64,000 nt of DNA from Streptomyces eurythermus (GCF_014649115.1 NZ_BMSK01000029.1:40883-104882); one strand, 5' to 3'; positions 42,968 to 51,656 are shown, counted from the stretch's first letter. Notes: generated by a model not told the origin, from the letters alone. Made by a program: numbers and translations.

Positions 42968-45166
42968 GTGCCCACTGAGAACGAGCTGTTCAGCGCCGTC
43001 GACGCGCTGCTGGAAGAGGTCGCTCAGGACGATCTCCCGGCACCCGAGGAGCGCAAGCGTCTGCGCGAGGCCGCCGGGCTGAGCCAGGAACAGATCGCCA
43101 AGGCTCTGAAGAGCCGGCGGGAGACCATCGGGAACTGGGAGTCAGGCGTCACCGAACCGCGGCCGCCCAAGCGTGCCGCGTACGCCCGGCTCCTGGAGGG
43201 CCTCGCCGCCCGCTTCCCCGCCCCTGCCGCCGACGCGCCCACCCCCGCTCCGGCGCCGACGGTGCCGGAGGCGTTCACCGGCCCCGCGCCCGTCCCCACC
43301 CCGGCGGCCGAAGCGCCAGCGCCCCCGGCTGCTGCCGTACGACCGGCGCCCGCTGCGAGGCCTGCCGCGTCGTCCCGGCGCCCGGGTGCGAAGAAGGCGA
43401 TGGCGAGGAAGACCACGGTGTCGACGGCCGCCGTCGGCCCGCGCTTCGAGAACGGTCCGCTCGCGGTGATCCACTGCGAGGACGGGCAGGTGTCGGCGTA
43501 CTGCGTCGGCGGCCTGGTCCTGGACGTGCCTGCCAAGAGCATCCCGGCGCTGGTCGACTGGACACTGACCGAGGCCCGCCTCGGGCAGGCCCGGCTGCAC
43601 CGCCACGGCCGCGACGCCGACCCGATCCTCGTCCTGACCGCGGCCGCGCTCGAGCGCTACGGCCTGCCCACCGCCCTGTCGAATGAGGAACGCCGCGCGG
43701 GCCGACTGTCGGCCGGCCACAAGGTGGTCAAGCAGATCCAGCGGGCCGGACTCCAGCTCACCCAGCGCGGCTTCGGACCGTGGGCCCGGGTCTACCGCGA
43801 CCCGGAAGGCTCGAGGCGGCGCTGCGTCCAGCTGTGCATCCTGCCCTGGAACGCGCTGGACGCCCGCGAGTGGGACAAGAAGGACGACCCGCAGCTGCCG
43901 ACGATGCACCCGGCCGACCTCGCCCGCTACCTCGGCCTGTACGCGGCCCGGGTGATGACGCCGCGCGGCAGCACCGCGACGACCGGCCTGGAACTGATGA
44001 CCGCACTACGCCCGCCGACCCGCGCCGAGAAGGACCCGGCCACCGGCGAGTTCAAGCGAGCCGACAACGACGACGCGCTCACCCAGCTCTACCCCGTGGT
44101 GGAGTGCGAGGTCCCCGACGAACACCCGATCCTCAAGGGCAAGTTCGCCCGGCACCACATCCGCACCCCGGCCGAGATGCTGATGGAGGAACCCTACGAC
44201 TGGTGCCGGCCGCTCACCGACGAGGAGTGCGCCAACCCGTACCTGGTCGTCATCGACCTCAACATGTCGTTCGCCGCCGCCGCGAACGGCCTCACCGTCG
44301 GACTGAACGGACCCACCCACCTGGCCGGCAACCCGAAGTTCGATCCTGCACTGCCCGGCTCGTGGCTGGTCGACCTCAGCCACGTCGACCTGTCCCGCGT
44401 CCAGATCAACGGCCGCACCCTCGACGGAGAGCGGCTCCCGAGCCCGTTCACGCCGAAGGGCGACAGGCCCGAGGGCCCGGCCTGGTACGCCACGCCCACC
44501 GTCGCTTACGCGGTGGAGCTCGGCTTCGACGTCGCGCCGATCGAGGCGTACGTGCGCACCCAGACCGGTCGCTACCTGGACCCCTGGTATAAGCGACTGC
44601 GCGACGCCTACGTGGCCACGATGGCCGACATGGGCGTCACCACCGACCTCACCGGGAGCGAGTTCCTTGAGGCGATGGCGCGGCGCAAGCAGGTCGACCC
44701 CACGATGGCACTGCTGGAGACCGCGATCAAGGCGACCGCGAAGGGCGCCATCGGCAAGCTGCGCCAGCGCAGCCGGGGCCAGGTGCCGTACTACGAGCCC
44801 TACCCGGCGCTGAACCGGGAGACGTGGCGCCCCGACATCCGGGCCGCCGTGCTCGCGGCCCAGCGCGTCGGCCTGCACCGCAAGCTGATGAAGACGGCGG
44901 CCGCAGCCGACATCTACCCGGTCGCGATCGGCACCGACGCCATCGTCTACCCCTCACCCGGACCGTCCCCACTGGACGTCCTCCCGTACTCCCCCGAGGG
45001 CACACCGGCGCCCGGCACGTTCCGGCTCGGCGTCTCGCCCGGCATGGTCAAGCACCAGGGCACCCAGACCGTCCTGTGGGCGGAAGCCCAGTTCGAGGAA
45101 CACGGCGGCGTCTTCAACATCGCCAACCTCATCAAGACCGACCAGACGGCCGGGGAAGGGGAGTAG
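42968..45166 (+). CDS. tap: Telomere-associated protein Tap
   Basis: 732 residues from a GTG with GGAGG eight bases upstream, in line with the length of known Tap (~740). An XRE-type HTH lies at about 29-58 (KRLREAAGLSQEQIAKALKSRRETIGNWESG). A Pro/Ala linker follows to about 140, then the long conserved Tap body (PLAVIHCEDGQ..., CILPWNALDAREWDK, CEVPDEHPILKGKF, ADIYPVAIGTDAIVYPS). Tap binds telomeric palindromes and recruits Tpg to the single-stranded 3' overhang for end patching. The tpg gene follows six bases later, so the two form the classical tap-tpg operon. Confidence 0.92.
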   Translation: MPTENELFSAVDALLEEVAQDDLPAPEERKRLREAAGLSQEQIAKALKSRRETIGNWESGVTEPRPPKRAAYARLLEGLAARFPAPAADAPTPAPAPTVPEAFTGPAPVPTPAAEAPAPPAAAVRPAPAARPAASSRRPGAKKAMARKTTVSTAAVGPRFENGPLAVIHCEDGQVSAYCVGGLVLDVPAKSIPALVDWTLTEARLGQARLHRHGRDADPILVLTAAALERYGLPTALSNEERRAGRLSAGHKVVKQIQRAGLQLTQRGFGPWARVYRDPEGSRRRCVQLCILPWNALDAREWDKKDDPQLPTMHPADLARYLGLYAARVMTPRGSTATTGLELMTALRPPTRAEKDPATGEFKRADNDDALTQLYPVVECEVPDEHPILKGKFARHHIRTPAEMLMEEPYDWCRPLTDEECANPYLVVIDLNMSFAAAANGLTVGLNGPTHLAGNPKFDPALPGSWLVDLSHVDLSRVQINGRTLDGERLPSPFTPKGDRPEGPAWYATPTVAYAVELGFDVAPIEAYVRTQTGRYLDPWYKRLRDAYVATMADMGVTTDLTGSEFLEAMARRKQVDPTMALLETAIKATAKGAIGKLRQRSRGQVPYYEPYPALNRETWRPDIRAAVLAAQRVGLHRKLMKTAAAADIYPVAIGTDAIVYPSPGPSPLDVLPYSPEGTPAPGTFRLGVSPGMVKHQGTQTVLWAEAQFEEHGGVFNIANLIKTDQTAGEGE

Positions 45167-45172
45167 CCCACG

Positions 45173-45730
45173 ATGGTGGACTCGCTCGGGGACAGCCTGG
45201 ACCGCGCACTGGAGTCGGCGTTCACCCGCCGCCCCCCGCAAAGCGCCCAGGCGCAGATGAAGTACCTGGTCAAGCAGCTCAAAGGCACCAAGGCCGCCGC
45301 CCAGGCGCTCGGGATCTCACAGCGCACCGTGGAGCGCTACGTCGCCGGCAAGCTCAAGCGGCCCCGCCAGGACCTGCGCGGCCGCATAGAGCGCGAGGTC
45401 AAGAAGCGCTGGCAGCCGCAGGTGCGGGCGAAAGCGAAGAAGAAGGCGGCCTCCACCGACGGCCTGGTCGTCACCACACGCGCGAGGTTCGGGTTCACCG
45501 CCGCACCCGGCACCACCGACGACGCCCGGATCCGCGACATCACCCAGGCACTGCCACCCGAGTTCGCCGACCGCCTCTTCACCGCCCGGGAGCAGGGCGC
45601 CACCGAACAGCAGCTCCAGCAGATCGCCGCCGACGGCCTCGCCCAGATGTACTTCCGCGCCAGCAACACCCGCGCGCACGGCCTGGGCGTGGAGTTCACC
45701 GACGTCGAGCACATCCAGATCGAGCTGTAG
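45173..45730 (+). CDS. tpg: Terminal protein Tpg
   Basis: 185 residues, the usual Tpg length. HTH-like region GTKAAAQALGISQRTVERYVAG (38-59), then KKRWQPQVRAKAKKKAAST, TTRARFGFTAAPGTTDDAR and the C-terminal GVEFTDVEHIQIEL, all Tpg signatures. Thr114/Thr115 in PGTTDDAR match the position reported, as I recall, for DNA attachment in chromosomal Tpg. The protein primes telomere patching and stays covalently bound to the 5' ends. GGGGAG precedes the ATG. Confidence 0.93.
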   Translation: MVDSLGDSLDRALESAFTRRPPQSAQAQMKYLVKQLKGTKAAAQALGISQRTVERYVAGKLKRPRQDLRGRIEREVKKRWQPQVRAKAKKKAASTDGLVVTTRARFGFTAAPGTTDDARIRDITQALPPEFADRLFTAREQGATEQQLQQIAADGLAQMYFRASNTRAHGLGVEFTDVEHIQIEL

Positions 45731-46055
45731 GCCATGCTCCTTGTACGAGCGCCGTGTCCCCGGCATGGCAGCTGCCGGGGACACGGCGGCGTGCCCGCCA
45801 GGACAGCCACGGCACGGTGGCAGCGTTGACGGCCCCGCAACGCCGCCAGGCGGGTGGTGCCCTCCGTGCCGGACAAGGCGTTCAGCAGTCGTCGACGGCG
45901 ACGACGGCCGGGTCGGAGCAGGCACGAGCGGGGCGAGGGCGGTGGCGGCTCGGGTGAGCGGCTCCCGTACCGCAGCTGTAGTCTGCTTGCCCGCCACCCG
46001 ATCCCGTGCAGTAAGTTCGTCTGCCTCGCAATGAGGTTCGCAGGTGACACAGCGG
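45731..46055. other. Intergenic gap between tpg and the NB-ARC gene
   Basis: 325 bases between convergent genes. I see GC-rich inverted elements just after tpg (CCCCGGCATG...TGCCGGGG, about 45760-45780) that could act as terminator, and nothing else. Confidence 0.45.
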
Positions 46056-48308
46056 TTAGCACGGCCCAGTGCGGGCGTCACGCTGAGCAAGGGCTGCGGT
46101 GAGATTGTTTCGGACCGTCACCGTGATCGGATGTTCTTCGCCGAGCACCCGCTCGCTGTCGGTGAGGGTCTGCTCGTACAGGGCGATGGCGCGGCCCAGA
46201 TCCCCTGCTGACCTGTAGGCGTTGGCGAGGCTGTTACGGGAGGTCAGGGTGGACGGGTGGTCCTCGCCCAGCACCCGCACCCGGTCGGTGAGGGTCTGCT
46301 CGTACAAGGCGATGGCGCGGCCCAGATCCCCTGCTGACCTGTAGGCGTTGGCGAGGCTGTTACGGGAGAACAAAGTGTCGGGGTGGTCCTCGCCCAGCAC
46401 CCGCACCCGGTCGGTGAGGGTCTGCTCGTACAGGGCGATGGCGCGGCCCAGATCCCCCGCCGACCTGTAGGCGTAGGCGAGGTTGTTACGGGAGGTCAGG
46501 GTGGACGGGTGGTCCTCGCCCAGCACCCGCACCCGGTCGGTGAGGGTCTGCTCGAGGAGAGGGATGGCGCGGCCCAGATCCCCCGCCGACTCGTAGGCGC
46601 CGGCGAGGTTGTTACGGGAGGTCAGGGTGGACGGGTGGTCCTCGCCCAGCACCCGCTCGCTGTCGGTGAGGGTCTGCTCGTACAGGGCGATGGCGCGGCC
46701 CAGATCCCCCGCCGACTCATAGGCGTTGGCGAGGTTGTTACGGGAGGTCAGGGTGGACGGGTGGTCCTCGCCCAGCACCCGCACCCGGTCGGTGAGAGCT
46801 CGTTGGAGGTATGTGATGGCGCGGTTGGGCTGGCCTTGGTTGTTGAGGAAGCTTGCGGTGCGGTCAAGGATTTCTGCAGTGGTAGTGGTGTCGGTGTCCT
46901 GCGGGGTGTGCTCGGCGAGGGCGACGATGTGGGGAAGCAGGGTGCGCCAGGCGGGCCAGGTGTTGGGAGTGGTCCAGGCGGCGGGCAGGACGGCGCGCAG
47001 GTTGACAGTGGCCCGGTCTCGGGCCTGGGCGATGAGGGTAGGGCTGCGGTGGGGGTCGTCGGGGTCGGGGGTGCGGGCGAGGGCCTGGACGAGGCGGTGG
47101 ACGGCCAGGGTCTGGGTGGCGGGGTCGGCGGTGACCATGTTGTAGGCGGTCAGCAGGCCGAGTGCCGTGTGCATGGTGGGTGGGTCGTCGGGGCGGACCG
47201 CCAGGGTGGCGGGGATCTGGTCGGGGGCGTACCAGGCCAGGATGCGCAGCAGGCCGGCGGCCTGGGGCTGGAGGTGAGTGATGCGGTCGAGGGTGATGTT
47301 CCAGATCCGGGCGATGGTCCGCTCGGCGGGGGTGGTGGCTGCACCCTGCCGGTACATCGCCGCCGGGTGCCGGGCGAGCAGCTCCAGGTAGGTGCGGGGG
47401 GTGGTGAGCGGGTTCTGTGCGAGGTACGCGGCGGCCTGTTCGACCGCGAGGGGCAGGTGGCCCAGTTCGTCGCACAGGTCGGCAGCACCGTCCAGGTTGC
47501 GCGCGGGGCTCGTTGCGGTGGCGATCCTGGTGAGCAGAGCGAGGGATTCTTCGGGGTGGAGGACGTCGAGGCGGACCAGCGTGACCGCAGTGCTCCAGCC
47601 GGTGGCGAGGCGGCTGGTGATCAGGAACCGGCCGCCGCGGGCACGGCCGAGCAGGCCGGCGATGTGGCCGGGGTCGGTGATGTTGTCCAGGACGATCAGC
47701 CAGCCGGTGTGGCAGGCCAGCCACTGCAGGCCCCACTCGGCGAGCGCCTCGACCGACAGAGCTCTGGCCAGGACGGGCTGCAGGGCGGTGGCGAGGTCGG
47801 CCAGACCCTGCCGGACAGCGGTCGGACTGTCGGCGGTGATCCACCGGACCGGGGCGTAGCCGTGAGGGCGGGTGGCGGCCCAGTGGGCGGCCAAGGTGCT
47901 CTTGCCGATCCCGCCCAGCCCGTGCACGGCCTGAACCAGGGCCACACCGGGAGCGGCGAGGGCGGCGTCGAGCCGCGCGAGTTCGTTGCCGCGTCCCACG
48001 AACAGACCCGGCCCGTGGGGCAGGTCGTCCAGACCCGCGCGGGCCTCCACCTCGGCGGGAGCCCGCAGCTCCCCGGGGGGCAGGTGCACGGTGGAGTTGT
48101 AGATGCCGGAAACGGCGATCCCCCCGCCGGTGGCCGTCGCGTCCCCGCTGCGCAGCACCTCCTGCCACGTCCCCCCCGGTCCGGGCGCCATGGACGGCCG
48201 GATGCTACCGTCGGCCGGCGGGGCCTGGCCGGTGCCGCCCGTATCCGCCCGCACAGCCAGGTCCGCGCTTGCGCCCGTGCTGTCCTTGCGCCACGGCCAA
48301 CGGACCAT
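46056..48308 (-). CDS. NB-ARC/TPR NLR-like ATPase
   Basis: 750 residues from an ATG after GAGGGGG. Residues 54-69 hold a SGDATATGGGIAVSGI motif also found in the adjacent small protein. The NB-ARC part begins near 100 (FVGRGNELARLDAAL), with P-loop HGLGGIGKST (129-138), LIVLDNIT and GRFLITSR, and GHLPLAVEQAAAYL (GxP motif). A helical section leads to about six TPR-type repeats of 42 residues (about 500-745; LGEDHPSTLTSRNNLANAYESAGDLGRAIALYEQTL type). This is the layout of bacterial STAND/NLR sensors: the TPRs sense, the NTPase oligomerises and the N-terminal motif signals. It probably acts with the gene at 48352 as a defence or cell-death pair. Confidence 0.85.
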   Translation of the reverse strand: MVRWPWRKDSTGASADLAVRADTGGTGQAPPADGSIRPSMAPGPGGTWQEVLRSGDATATGGGIAVSGIYNSTVHLPPGELRAPAEVEARAGLDDLPHGPGLFVGRGNELARLDAALAAPGVALVQAVHGLGGIGKSTLAAHWAATRPHGYAPVRWITADSPTAVRQGLADLATALQPVLARALSVEALAEWGLQWLACHTGWLIVLDNITDPGHIAGLLGRARGGRFLITSRLATGWSTAVTLVRLDVLHPEESLALLTRIATATSPARNLDGAADLCDELGHLPLAVEQAAAYLAQNPLTTPRTYLELLARHPAAMYRQGAATTPAERTIARIWNITLDRITHLQPQAAGLLRILAWYAPDQIPATLAVRPDDPPTMHTALGLLTAYNMVTADPATQTLAVHRLVQALARTPDPDDPHRSPTLIAQARDRATVNLRAVLPAAWTTPNTWPAWRTLLPHIVALAEHTPQDTDTTTTAEILDRTASFLNNQGQPNRAITYLQRALTDRVRVLGEDHPSTLTSRNNLANAYESAGDLGRAIALYEQTLTDSERVLGEDHPSTLTSRNNLAGAYESAGDLGRAIPLLEQTLTDRVRVLGEDHPSTLTSRNNLAYAYRSAGDLGRAIALYEQTLTDRVRVLGEDHPDTLFSRNSLANAYRSAGDLGRAIALYEQTLTDRVRVLGEDHPSTLTSRNSLANAYRSAGDLGRAIALYEQTLTDSERVLGEEHPITVTVRNNLTAALAQRDARTGPC
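46130..46800. repeat. Near-identical 126-base TPR-coding repeats
   Basis: The phrase GGTGGTCCTCGCCCAGCACC recurs every 126 bases (for example near 46257, 46383, 46509, 46635 and 46761). Units are almost identical at DNA level, including silent positions, which points to recent duplication or gene conversion. Confidence 0.85.
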
Positions 48309-48351
48309 GCCGCCCCCCTCTGGATCCCTTACCGATTCCGGCGTACCGGGG

Positions 48352-48858
48352 CTACTCGTTGACGATGCCGCTGACGGCGCTGGAGCCCGCCCCGGTGGCC
48401 TCGGCGTCCCCAGTGTGCACCGCCCGCGCCGGGCCCAGGGCTCCGCCGCTCTTCTTGATACCGGTGACCGCGCTTCCCCCGTCATGCGCCACCGCCCGCC
48501 CCGTGGCGACGGCCGCATCACCGGTCGATGCGGCGACGAACGTCAGCAGCTCGCGCAGTTCCCCGGCCACGCGGTCGCGCCCGGCGTCGTCGAGTCCTTC
48601 CAGCAGGGCCTCGAACCGCCCGGCCCACAGACCCTCCTGCCGCAGCCGTTCCGCGGCCGCGTCCCCCGCACCATCCGCAACCAGGACCCGGGCGGTGTGT
48701 TCGAGCCGTTCGAGTTCGGCCTGCGCCCGCGCGGCATCACCGCGGCCGAAGATCAGCCCGACCCGCCGCTGCAGCTCGTTCCACGCGTCCGTACCCGCGG
48801 CCTGCACCACCGCGCCGCCACCCGCCGCCGCCAACGCCGTCAACGCCTCCGCCAACAT
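48352..48858 (-). CDS. Small helical protein with repeated signalling motif (Bell-like effector?)
   Basis: 168 residues from an ATG after AAGGGG. The first ~110 residues are helical, with a Gly/Ala-rich hydrophobic first helix (LTALAAAGGGAVVQAAGTDAW) and LLEGLDDAGRDRVAGELREL. The tail repeats a motif twice: TGDAAVATG...GGSAVTGI (112-134) and TGDAEATGAGSSAVSGI (149-165). The same motif sits in the N-terminus of the NB-ARC partner 44 bases downstream. An N-terminal helical death-like domain plus a C-terminal motif shared with an NLR is the layout of amyloid-signalling effectors (Bell domain with BASS-type motif, from memory). The effector role is inferred. Confidence 0.6.
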   Translation of the reverse strand: MLAEALTALAAAGGGAVVQAAGTDAWNELQRRVGLIFGRGDAARAQAELERLEHTARVLVADGAGDAAAERLRQEGLWAGRFEALLEGLDDAGRDRVAGELRELLTFVAASTGDAAVATGRAVAHDGGSAVTGIKKSGGALGPARAVHTGDAEATGAGSSAVSGIVNE

Positions 48859-49089
48859 GCTCCTGCCCCTTTCCGTATCCGCGGATGGCCGCCCACCGCC
48901 TTGGAGACACCGAGCGACCGCACAACCGTCACCCCGCAACACGTTCAGCAGCCACGGGGAGTTCCCGGTCCCGACAGCATGCGTGGCCCGCCACCGAGCC
49001 GTACCGCAGCGGTGGCGATCGGGTTCGGTACGGCGGTCGAGCGTGGCTGCTGGCGGGGTGCGCCGCGCTGTTGTCGGACCCGGGTCTGA
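48859..49089. other. Gap upstream of the effector-like gene
   Basis: About 230 bases holding the likely promoter region for the leftward NLR pair. No clear -10/-35 pair stands out and no gene is seen. Confidence 0.35.
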
Positions 49090-49270
49090 AGGGGTGCGGC
49101 TGATCCGGTGCGCTTGGCGGCCGTGGTGCTGATGGTGAAGGTGTCGGCTGGCTACAGCACGCGGATCACCGCGAAGGAGCTCGGTCGGTGGATCGGGCTA
49201 AGGCCGTCCCGGGCCGCCCACCTGCTGATCGCGAGCCGGGCTGCCTCCGGCGCTCGCGATCACGTCCGAC
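49090..49270 (+). pseudogene. N-terminal fragment of a rep-like gene
   Basis: A frame from about 49108 reads RLAAVVLMVKVSAGYSTRIT then AKELGRWIGLRPSRAAHLLIAS, matching residues ~74-117 of the rep-like protein (VRLAVIVLASRTPSETGEVV... GELGRWIGLSASRTASSVV). It stops matching near 49250. No complete gene remains. Confidence 0.7.
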
Positions 49271-49336
49271 GATGCCTCGGCCCCGGCAGCCGCGCCGTCG
49301 GGGCCGAGGGGGCGGCTCGCCTCTCCCTTTCCTGGA

Positions 49337-49777
49337 CTAGGTACTGGGCATGAGCGGGATGCCGTACTTCATCCAGCTCTGCATGGCGCTTCGGGAGTGG
49401 CGGCTGGCTGCCCCGGTGGCGCAGCGACCATGGAAGTTCCACCACAGGACGGCGAGAACGTGCTCGCCGATGTCGATGTATACCGGGCGTCGGCAGGCTT
49501 GCAGGGTCGGCCAGCAGGGCTGCCAGCGAAAGACGATGTCCACGCGGTCATCTTCCTGCAGAAGTAGACGGTGGTCGGTGTAGGCCTTGCGGCCGTCGAA
49601 TAGCCAGGCGTCGGCTGTTTGCTCGCGGGAGCGGAACTCGTCCGGGCCGAGCGCGCGTGACTGGATCTCCAGTCGCCATCCGTTGTACAGAAGGCAGTCG
49701 CTGCGCCGGTCAGGGCCACGAAGTTCGGTCGCACGGCCCCAGTTCTTCCACCCGCGGTGCCAGCAGGACTCACTCAC
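49337..49777 (-). CDS. CoiA-like nuclease-fold protein
   Basis: 146 residues. SDCLLYNGWRLEIQSRALGPDEFRSREQ...AWLFDGRK fits the CoiA/restriction-endonuclease-like pattern with a D...E-x-Q core (D27, E37, Q39) followed by R-x-R-E and a W-L-F-D strand. The rest has FRWQPCW and a VYIDIGEHVLAVLWW strand pair. It is probably a DNA nuclease or recombination-linked endonuclease, but the family match is by motif only. The start overlaps the stop of the 227-residue gene (ATGA), in a three-gene operon. Confidence 0.5.
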   Translation of the reverse strand: MSESCWHRGWKNWGRATELRGPDRRSDCLLYNGWRLEIQSRALGPDEFRSREQTADAWLFDGRKAYTDHRLLLQEDDRVDIVFRWQPCWPTLQACRRPVYIDIGEHVLAVLWWNFHGRCATGAASRHSRSAMQSWMKYGIPLMPST

Positions 49778-50457
49778 TGTGCGGCGGCCTCCTGGAGCAG
49801 GGACACGTCCTCCTGGTCGAAGCCGAACAGGGTCAGGTCGGTCCGGGCCAGGTGCTCGGGCAGTGTCATCATCACACCGGGTTCTTCGATCGTGGCGCGG
49901 AGCCGGTCCAGGCGCTCCTTGCTACGCAGGGCATTGAAGCGCCGGCGGCGCTGTTCTCGGCGACGGATGTCTGCGTTGGTCGACTTGACGATCTTTCGCA
50001 GTCGGCTGATCTCGGCGGCCTCGGCGGCGGCGAGTTCCGGCAGAACCTTCTCCAGCTCGTCGACCTCGTCGAGCAGCAACTGCCGAGGCGACTTGTCCTC
50101 GATGACGCCCTGCTCATCGACGGTCGTGATACCGATGACTGTCGGTCCCTTCTTTGACCGCTGCTTCGGCACTTGGCCATCACCATCTGAGGTGACGTCC
50201 TCGATGGCGGCCGCAGCCATCTCAAGATCAGACTTGATCTTCGAGTATCGGCTACTACAGGCCGACTTGAGCAGCTTGTCGAGGAGCGGGGCAAATTCGG
50301 GGTTGTACTTTTGACCGGACACATTCATGAAGAGCCGGGCCCGCTGCTCTGTTTCCGATCCGCCCGCATTCATGGCGCGCAGTACTTCGCGGTCCAGCGG
50401 GTCACGCACTCTGTTGGAATAGCGACCCCGGGGTTCGGCGGACACGTGAGTGGTCAT
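49774..50457 (-). CDS. Hypothetical coiled-coil protein, middle gene of the operon
   Basis: 227 residues. The N-terminal half is helical and Ser/Lys-rich; 130-185 form a clear coiled coil (RQLLLDEVDELEKVLPELAAAEAAEISRLRKIVKS) ending in a run of Arg (RRREQRRRR). It overlaps both neighbours by ATGA, so all three genes are made together. Likely an adaptor or DNA-binding partner; no enzyme motif is present. Confidence 0.6.
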   Translation of the reverse strand: MTTHVSAEPRGRYSNRVRDPLDREVLRAMNAGGSETEQRARLFMNVSGQKYNPEFAPLLDKLLKSACSSRYSKIKSDLEMAAAAIEDVTSDGDGQVPKQRSKKGPTVIGITTVDEQGVIEDKSPRQLLLDEVDELEKVLPELAAAEAAEISRLRKIVKSTNADIRRREQRRRRFNALRSKERLDRLRATIEEPGVMMTLPEHLARTDLTLFGFDQEDVSLLQEAAAQ

Positions 50458-51413
50458 GCGGTTTCCTCACTTTGCACGAGTCGGATAGAGCGGGGGCGGA
50501 CCTGGAGGACGCGCTCAGTCCAGTCGTTGACGCTGTCCCTGAGCATCTCGATCGAGTCCCAGACGTCCGGGTCGTCGATGTCGGCAAACTCCTCGGGAGG
50601 GAATTCCAGAACGACGCGGGATGACTTATGTACCTGGTCGAAGAAGCGGACAGCCCATGCGGCTCGCGGATCCTCCTCCTCAGGGCCGGTGAGCTGTCTC
50701 ACCGCCTCCGCTGCCCGCTCCTGCCGGGTCTGCAGCGCGCTGCGCACGACGTCGGCAAGCTGGGGGTCGGCGCGGAGAAGATCACGCACAGCGCCCGAAC
50801 TCACGAGGGCTTTGGTGGCGGCAGCGTCACTGGCGATGTGCGCTACGACTGCTTTCTGCACGTCTGGCCGAGCGAGCTGGGCCACCACAAGCGACGGAGT
50901 GATGGACTCACTGTGGCCGGCGTTCCCGATTCGTTCCCGATAGGTGTCCCTATTCAAGAGCGCCGCTCCGCGCCGCTCTGCTTCATCGAGGAGCTCGAGA
51001 AGCACTTTCACCCGGCGTTTGCGGTCGTCGTCGTCAGCGCTACAGCAGTCCACCAGTGCGGACCAGGGCACAGCCACGGAGGTGCCCTCGATCCGAGCCC
51101 GCAGGGATGCCGGCATGGTGGACGAGGTACGGCAGTAGTTCACGAGCGTGCCCACTGCGTAACCGAGTTCTTGCGCCAGGGGGAGCAGAGTGGAATGTGC
51201 TGCCGCCTGGGACCCGTGGACGATCTCCGCGCATACGTCTCCCAGGCCGAGGCGGGCGGTCACCCGCTCGCGTGTAGACCTGTGGTCCAGGCCAGCGAAC
51301 TTCCTTGCCCGCTTCAGCTGTTCCTCGGTGAACCCCCGTCTCGCAGTGTCCCGCGCCAAGGGTTCTACCCATTCTTCGTGCATGGCGCCGAAGGTAGAGA
51401 TGGGGACTGACAT
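50454..51413 (-). CDS. Hypothetical regulator-like protein, first gene of the operon
   Basis: 319 residues. An HTH-like stretch lies near 88-115 (LPLAQELGYAVGTLVNYCRTSSTMPASLRARI) and a long helical middle follows. The last 80 residues include FFDQVHKSSRVVLEFPPEEFADIDDPDVWD. Streptomyces DUF6192-type regulators look similar, but I am not certain of the match. GGAATG precedes the ATG only weakly. With the two downstream genes it forms a compact unit flanked by recombination scars. Confidence 0.55.
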   Translation of the reverse strand: MSVPISTFGAMHEEWVEPLARDTARRGFTEEQLKRARKFAGLDHRSTRERVTARLGLGDVCAEIVHGSQAAAHSTLLPLAQELGYAVGTLVNYCRTSSTMPASLRARIEGTSVAVPWSALVDCCSADDDDRKRRVKVLLELLDEAERRGAALLNRDTYRERIGNAGHSESITPSLVVAQLARPDVQKAVVAHIASDAAATKALVSSGAVRDLLRADPQLADVVRSALQTRQERAAEAVRQLTGPEEEDPRAAWAVRFFDQVHKSSRVVLEFPPEEFADIDDPDVWDSIEMLRDSVNDWTERVLQVRPRSIRLVQSEETA

Positions 51414-51512
51414 TCCAAGGCCCGCTCTTCACTCATTCGGCCCAGCAGTCACTAAAACGCGTGAATATTCTTATCGCATATCAAAGCAATTTACGATTAG
51501 AAGGAGTCACTT

Positions 51513-51590
51513 CTTCACGCTGCCGGGGGCGGCTTCGATCAGGACGTCGCTACGGCGGTCGCGGACGTACTGCTCACCCGGGCGAGCCAG
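51513..51590 (-). pseudogene. Zeta-like gene fragment
   Basis: The minus strand encodes EQYVRDRRSDVLIEAAPGSV, matching the end of the zeta-like protein at 41.6 kb (EQYVRDRRGDVLIEAAPGSV). Only ~25 codons remain and they abut the tpg fragment. Confidence 0.8.
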
Positions 51591-51600
51591 GCGCGGTAGG

Positions 51601-51656
51601 GCCCACGACCTGGGCGTGGAGTTCACCGACGTGGAACGGCTCGACATCGAGCTGTG
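51601..51656 (+). pseudogene. Fragment of a tpg 3' end
   Basis: The plus strand reads AHDLGVEFTDVERLDIEL followed by TGA, nearly the same as the last 18 residues of Tpg at 45.7 kb (AHGLGVEFTDVEHIQIEL). It directly follows the zeta fragment, which on the intact locus lies left of tap-tpg, so the scar looks like a large deletion of a zeta-tap-tpg block. Confidence 0.85.

Noticed and set aside
46130..46800. CRISPR array
   Set aside because: The repeats are contiguous 126-base coding units without spacers and translate as TPRs; no cas genes are seen in the window.
46383..48362. 659-codon plus-strand frame opposite the NB-ARC gene
   Set aside because: Its repeated phrases are only the reverse of the TPR-coding repeats; the minus strand has clear NB-ARC motifs.
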